DNA of 7,377 nt, from positions 1 to 7,377 of the forward strand of contig CAMEYT010000015.1 of the NCBI GenBank assembly GCA_945947685.1, read 5' to 3'. The notes under the pieces are model-generated. The model saw only the letters and a list, made by a program, of their open reading frames with translations, searched no databases and had not been told where the DNA came from. Positions 5,301 through 7,377 of the stretch are shown here, one piece after another. Origin of the DNA: an uncultured Bacillota bacterium (GTDB lineage Bacteria > Bacillota > Clostridia > Christensenellales > UBA1242). The position numbers and the translations under genes are program-made. Position 1 is the first letter of the stretch; every line of letters starts with the position of its first letter.

Positions 5301-7377
5301 GGAATTGTTTTTCCAATAAGATATCCATAGAATAGAGTTTCTCCATTAGATAACACCTCAATAAATAGTTCATCGACATTGCTTTGACACTCTGCATAAA
5401 CTTTATTAGTTAATTCATCTATTCCAATATCTATTTCAGTCAAATTCTCAAGAGAATTATTGTTAACACTCAGCTCTTTCATATCTTCTACTAAATTTGA
5501 ATCAAACCAAGAGCTTCCCATCCCTTGTTTTTCAAAATAGTATGTAAATCTTTGAGACTTTCCTTTCCAGGATTCTGGAATTTTAAATCTAAATCCTCCC
5601 ATATATTGAGTTTCATTAATGTTTAATAATTCTGCATTACTTGCAAAATATTCATACTCAGAAGTGTTGCCTGCTTTGTATAAAATGACTTGTTTATCCA
5701 AAACTTCCGTCTGAACTTCTTCACCGTCATCATATAAGATATATACTTTGTCTGCAAACTCATTTCTGAAGAAGATATATTCTCCATATATGTCATATAC
5801 ACCTTGCCCAAGAATTTCTTTCTCGATTACTCCCTCTGTAGCGGCTGGAAGGAAAGACCCTCCGCCCACAGCGACAATAGATATCGAAATCGTTTCTTTT
5901 TGTCCCTTAGCATTTTCAGCCAATTTTGATATATCAAAGTTTTTAAATATATCCTCATTAGTCTTATCTTGAAGAACATAGTTCGTTTCTACTCCTTCAA
6001 TTACAACTTTAACTATATATCTATCTGTAGCACTGCCCGAAGTTATACTCAATAAGCCCCTATCTCCAAGAGTTGCTTGTGGAAGACGATTTTTATTTAT
6101 TTGTATCTGTGTTTCGTTGCTGAAAATATGATTTGGTGAATATGCCATAATTTTCATAAATGCAATATTCAAAGGAGCTATTTCACTTAATTGCATTTCC
6201 AAACTCTTCACGCCTTTTACTGCTTTTTCATACACTACTTGATAATTTTCATCCAAGAATTTAACATTATAATATATATCGCTCGCAAAATCAGAGTGTT
6301 CCCAAGTTACTGTAAGTTTCTTATTGAGTTCTTCCGTATAAGTAGTTGTCAAAGTCTCGTCAATAGAATATTGTAAATTAGTAACAGGCGTTAATTTCTT
6401 GATAGGTATATTGCTGCTCGAAAGATATTTAGATAGATAAGCTCCTTGTCCGCCTAGCACGGCACTCTTAACAAGCGAATATTCCTTAAAATATGCATAT
6501 ACGTTGATGCTATATTCTCCGTCCTGCAAATTCTTTAAGATTGCAGAAGTTATATCAATATAATTATTTCCTCCGACCTCACTCTTTTCAACTAACTGAT
6601 TAACCGAATTGTAAACTTCAAAAATATAACTTATTAAATCTTTGTTACTGATATTGTTTCCACTCCAAGTATTATCATCCTCATATGCTTTCCATATTAT
6701 TTTACTTTGAGCCAAGTCGCCGTTTTCAAACCAATTTGTAGGTTTTTGCAATAAGTCTCCATCTATCATCTCTGTATAATCGCTGTCATATGCCTCTTTG
6801 ACGCTAAATACTACAACTTCGCTATCTCTATATTGAATTGATGAGCTACTTTCGCCTTTTGATATCAGCTTAATCCTTATATTTTCTGAATCTAATTCTT
6901 TCTGTCCCAATCTTTCCTCGACTGCAATCTCCTCATCGTTGATTACAATCTTATCTACAAGGTTGATTTGCTCGGATGTAATATCCCATTTAATATATGT
7001 TTTATGTGTTTCTTTATCAGTATAAATTTTAATCTGATCAAGTGCCTTCAATTTTCTCACAGTTACTTCGTTTGAGAAGTTGGAATCAAAAGAATCATCC
7101 TTTGTAGCAACTATCTTAAATTTATAATCATTATTTGGCAAAGTTGATAACCAAGACAATGAATATTCATAATAATTTCTCTCATCCTCACGAACAGTTG
7201 TAGTTACGATATCTTGCAAAACTCCATTATAATAAATTTCATATTCTGTTCCCTTGCTATTATCCGATGACCAAGTCAATTTATCTGTTGTTTTGTTGTA
7301 TATTAAATCGCTAACATTATTAAGCTGAGTAACACTGATTGTAATTATTCCCTTATCTGTTTCCAATTCATTAATTG
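2147..7377 (-). CDS. Giant Fn3-like repeat surface protein, 5' portion (start outside window, ends at frameshift)
   Basis: Upstream part of a very large β-rich protein, about 1,742 codons, closed by TGA at 2147-2149. The first start-like codon is a TTG at 7364-7366 (protein ETDKGIITIS...), but the frame stays open upstream (codons for I-N-E before it) to the edge, and this segment looks like the last strand of a preceding domain. The TTG is therefore not a credible start: it has no leader peptide, and upstream sequence in which to judge a ribosome site is almost absent. Repeated signs of Fn3-like domains are strand-B Trp motifs (LTWSSD, YIKWDI, LTVTWEH, YLEWDDVD, TKIKWYD) and F-strand motifs (DGEYSINVYA, VGEYTIKVWS, GGEYNLIV, DGKYNFIAF). 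Seven Cys occur in 1,739 residues. Likely role, by inference only: exported adhesin or structural repeat protein. No catalytic motif is visible. The coding sequence probably continues in the frame of the 1-2196 segment, which has matching composition and domain type. Exact function unknown. Confidence 0.9.
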   Translation of the reverse strand, partial: INELETDKGIITISVTQLNNVSDLIYNKTTDKLTWSSDNSKGTEYEIYYNGVLQDIVTTTVREDERNYYEYSLSWLSTLPNNDYKFKIVATKDDSFDSNFSNEVTVRKLKALDQIKIYTDKETHKTYIKWDITSEQINLVDKIVINDEEIAVEERLGQKELDSENIRIKLISKGESSSSIQYRDSEVVVFSVKEAYDSDYTEMIDGDLLQKPTNWFENGDLAQSKIIWKAYEDDNTWSGNNISNKDLISYIFEVYNSVNQLVEKSEVGGNNYIDITSAILKNLQDGEYSINVYAYFKEYSLVKSAVLGGQGAYLSKYLSSSNIPIKKLTPVTNLQYSIDETLTTTYTEELNKKLTVTWEHSDFASDIYYNVKFLDENYQVVYEKAVKGVKSLEMQLSEIAPLNIAFMKIMAYSPNHIFSNETQIQINKNRLPQATLGDRGLLSITSGSATDRYIVKVVIEGVETNYVLQDKTNEDIFKNFDISKLAENAKGQKETISISIVAVGGGSFLPAATEGVIEKEILGQGVYDIYGEYIFFRNEFADKVYILYDDGEEVQTEVLDKQVILYKAGNTSEYEYFASNAELLNINETQYMGGFRFKIPESWKGKSQRFTYYFEKQGMGSSWFDSNLVEDMKELSVNNNSLENLTEIDIGIDELTNKVYAECQSNVDELFIEVLSNGETLFYGYLIGKTIPIWNIEELMGGKFPVGEYTIKVWSVKRNAKVSTDYSNIYEFTYTKNENKVTNVRIGETGYLEWDDVDEGNRYLLEFDDLNFVVSERKFDLRLLGVQEFNLTIKKLGNIPFGERVNISSLQNRLVTITDEITINNSLLGELRFTPDFTFKEVNENAEIVLEVEQPLEYKLFMEYNKMTYPVEKFNTDYTDSQYLIRIREIDLIDILGANFTENISSIKLSMTLENSVKSKSVNIDVNMIKNESQSKIEQRKAGNLFDEYLVYSSELTEECNKIIIRIKDSTGIIYDDIEPVIKGYWLTFEDSLKDGFYQSNMVESISSAEVRVIKISDLLNRIEMPDGGQYVVEVAPIISGVETMQMEWLNTTAQYKRLKGATSIEVYNKGTKIKWYDNEPDVDIYQYMLSYAKINYYVDKDIREFSYDKFEAGVKSDFDVYAISSNVGYMYSQKKSLKDVKRNGKIDASIVMLENGTLHLSWGTGLTEEEKEYIGSTNEAISIPAINKIFEEGNFLKVLEMAKCLNYSVNMMPKIDLVKKILNIDYTAPISFNINTFKQENFELKFMQGESSYSLTVNVLDIMQKIDDEYISILNALIEGIAGYDEYSYITAFISILNNEKNEYYTGVACDKILFDEIDVGKGNDIAGGEYNLIVNQWGNPSRNSLKSRDNVVKEGITVLKAPSMSCEKVDIVNNDGQLITSRYSLTFTPLEGHNKYKLVFKSNGELYKSFVIEKVDTNWVLQHNLSDVGPFVLSEVSGKIIIPLNSVGRDANNETNIEGIDSIIEFGDEVYTASIYAYGTGLEFNSKSDSYQLVYLKQSEITMNNGCANFHELLVMDREFKPYVIYQTEGAAENAYSITTPIKTGQVYSYIPKDGKYNFIAFVTRGEVNGYTIFIDSPICLIDKPFKIYSPEVDVKDGYINIQESLNNQELIETGLYNKHYTIANDLEKGYFITTDFTGNSYTYIAGPAGYVGEEEKFKEYKQSEINATQFNIRNTGSQGVLTTDTVTNVSESGYNNGLGKVLYLKFKETTLKDNRILFQSENISIDARMLESTNPVDSN
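2200..2872 (-). other. β-rich, Tyr/Gly-rich region before the frameshift
   Basis: Residues about 1499-1722. It includes one F-strand-like motif (PKDGKYNFIAFVTRG) and exit (SPICLIDKPFKIYSP). The following Tyr/Gly-rich stretch (GLYNKHYTIANDLEKGYF, TGNSYTYIAGPAGYVG) has no Fn3 signature and I do not recognise it. It contains the YKQSEINATQF...DTVT module and then KVLYLKFKE, an apparent strand leading toward the IQWTAID motif that follows the frameshift. Confidence 0.4.
2873..3298 (-). repeat. Fn3-like unit without the strand-B Trp
   Basis: Residues about 1357-1498. It begins LKAPSMSCEKVDIVNNDG and SRYSLTFTPLEGHNKYKLVF, where Phe sits at the usual strand-B Trp place. F-strand and exit are DEVYTASIYAYGTG and DSYQLVYLKQSEI. 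An extended middle (INDEX-free loop around NNETNIEGIDSIIEFG) makes it longer than a standard unit. The exit carries a KQSEI motif related to the hairpin modules described separately. Confidence 0.45.
3401..3880 (-). other. Predicted helical insert within a Fn3-like unit
   Basis: Residues about 1163-1322. The flanks read as one Fn3-like unit: LENGTLHLSWGTG before it (Trp codon 3887-3889) and IAGGEYNLIVNQWGNPS after it. Between strand B and strand F sit about 160 residues with helix-like spacing (AINKIFEEGNFLKVLEMAK; DDEYISILNALIEGIAG; YITAFISILNNE) around a short β segment (FELKFMQGESSYSLTVNV). This differs from the β pattern of the rest. No family recognised; helical assignment is by eye. Confidence 0.45.
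3962..4201 (-). repeat. Single compact Fn3-like unit
   Basis: Residues about 1056-1135, roughly 80 residues, the usual Fn3 size. Strand A/B is LKGATSIEVYNKGTKIKW (Trp codon 4148-4150), followed by DIYQYMLSYAK, SDFDVYAISS as strand F, and SQKKSLKDV as the exit. This is one of the cleanest units in the window and a useful seed for a profile search. Confidence 0.6.
4202..5158 (-). repeat. Fn3-like units, second array
   Basis: Residues about 737-1055. The first unit opens clearly with KVTNVRIGETGYLEWDDVDEG (Trp codon 5114-5116; shown from V) and continues RYLLEFDD. Later segments keep alternating strands (EIVLEVEQ, KIIIRIKDS) and the recurrent turn-plus-strand pattern around DLIDILGANF and DLLNRIEMPDGGQYVVEVAP, comparable to DITSAILKNLQDGEY in the first array. 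The exit, EWLNTTAQYKRLKGA, leads straight into the next unit. At least two, probably three β domains; boundaries uncertain. Confidence 0.5.
5162..6082 (-). other. β-rich region, weakly Fn3-like
   Basis: Residues about 429-735. Alternating hydrophobic strands (RYIVKVVIEG, TISISIVAVGGG, DKVYILYDDG, DELFIEVLSNG) argue for stacked β domains, and the end (GEYTIKVWSV, then DYSNIYEFTYTK) is a good Fn3-like F-G exit. The strand-B Trp is not evident in the first part. It contains one copy of the YK...NETQY hairpin module (5603-5680) and an aromatic segment (SWKGKSQRFTYYFEKQG). I do not recognise a specific family for the middle. Confidence 0.45.
6092..7321 (-). repeat. Fn3-like β-sandwich units, first array
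   Basis: Residues about 16-425 counted from the TTG at 7366. Strand-B Trp codons lie near 7271-7273 (KLTWSS), 6986-6988 (YIKWDI), 6692-6694 (KIIWKA) and 6302-6304 (LTVTWEH). Following strands show alternating hydrophobics (EYEIYYNG, YIFEVYNS, YYNVKFLD) and F-strand signatures NDYKFKIVAT, DGEYSINVYAY and FMKIMAYS. Units close with SNEVTVRKL, SNIPIKKL and SNETQIQINK, each leading into the next unit by a short linker (LTPVTNLQYS). This is the usual wiring of fibronectin type III-like arrays in bacterial surface proteins. Units are strongly diverged, with no near-identical copies, so boundaries are approximate. Confidence 0.65.

Noticed and set aside
5623..5811. Minus-strand frame of 62 codons
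   Set aside because: It is nested in another frame of the large gene and shows no domain or ribosome site.
6065..6085. LPXTG-like strings (LPQAT here; LPAAT near 5851)
   Set aside because: Neither is a true LPXTG, both are internal, and neither is followed by a hydrophobic segment and basic tail.

Overview
The window is coding from edge to edge on the minus strand. It holds part of one very large, β-rich, repeat-built protein gene, probably a surface or secreted protein of a low-GC Gram-positive bacterium (Bacillota, gut type). The clues to the host are a base composition that looks to be about 30-33% GC by eye, AT-ending codons with AGA and ATA common, only nine cysteines in about 2,458 residues, and the domain style. 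Tryptophan is TGG throughout and TGA is not read as Trp, so a Mycoplasma-type code is unlikely. No species can be named from this sequence.

Reading 5' to 3' on the minus strand (from high to low coordinates), an open frame enters at the right edge and runs to a TGA at 2147-2149. A second frame, shifted by one base, is open from 2196 to position 1 and runs off the left edge. Neither true start nor true stop lies in the window. The two frames overlap by about 50 bases. Removing one A of the AA pair at 2166-2167 joins them into one continuous protein and restores a typical domain-start motif (STIQWTAID). I therefore read them as one gene with a +1 frameshift, either an assembly error or a real lesion, rather than as two genes.

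Protein layout: Fn3-like β-sandwich units with a conserved strand-B Trp (7321 to 6092); a weakly recognised β-rich stretch (6082 to 5162); more Fn3-like units (5158 to 3299), one carrying an unusual insert of about 160 residues that looks helical (3880 to 3401); further β units (3298 to 2147); after the frameshift, two Fn3-like units (2175 to 1447) and another β-rich stretch (1446 to 559); then the start of a GLUG-type region, probably a right-handed β-helix (558 to 1), still unfinished at the left edge. Short related hairpin modules (YYKQT...DTVT; YYK...NETQY) recur along the chain.

There is no intergenic DNA. I see no RNA gene, promoter, terminator, mobile element or CRISPR array. Signal peptide and cell-wall anchor, if present, lie outside the window.
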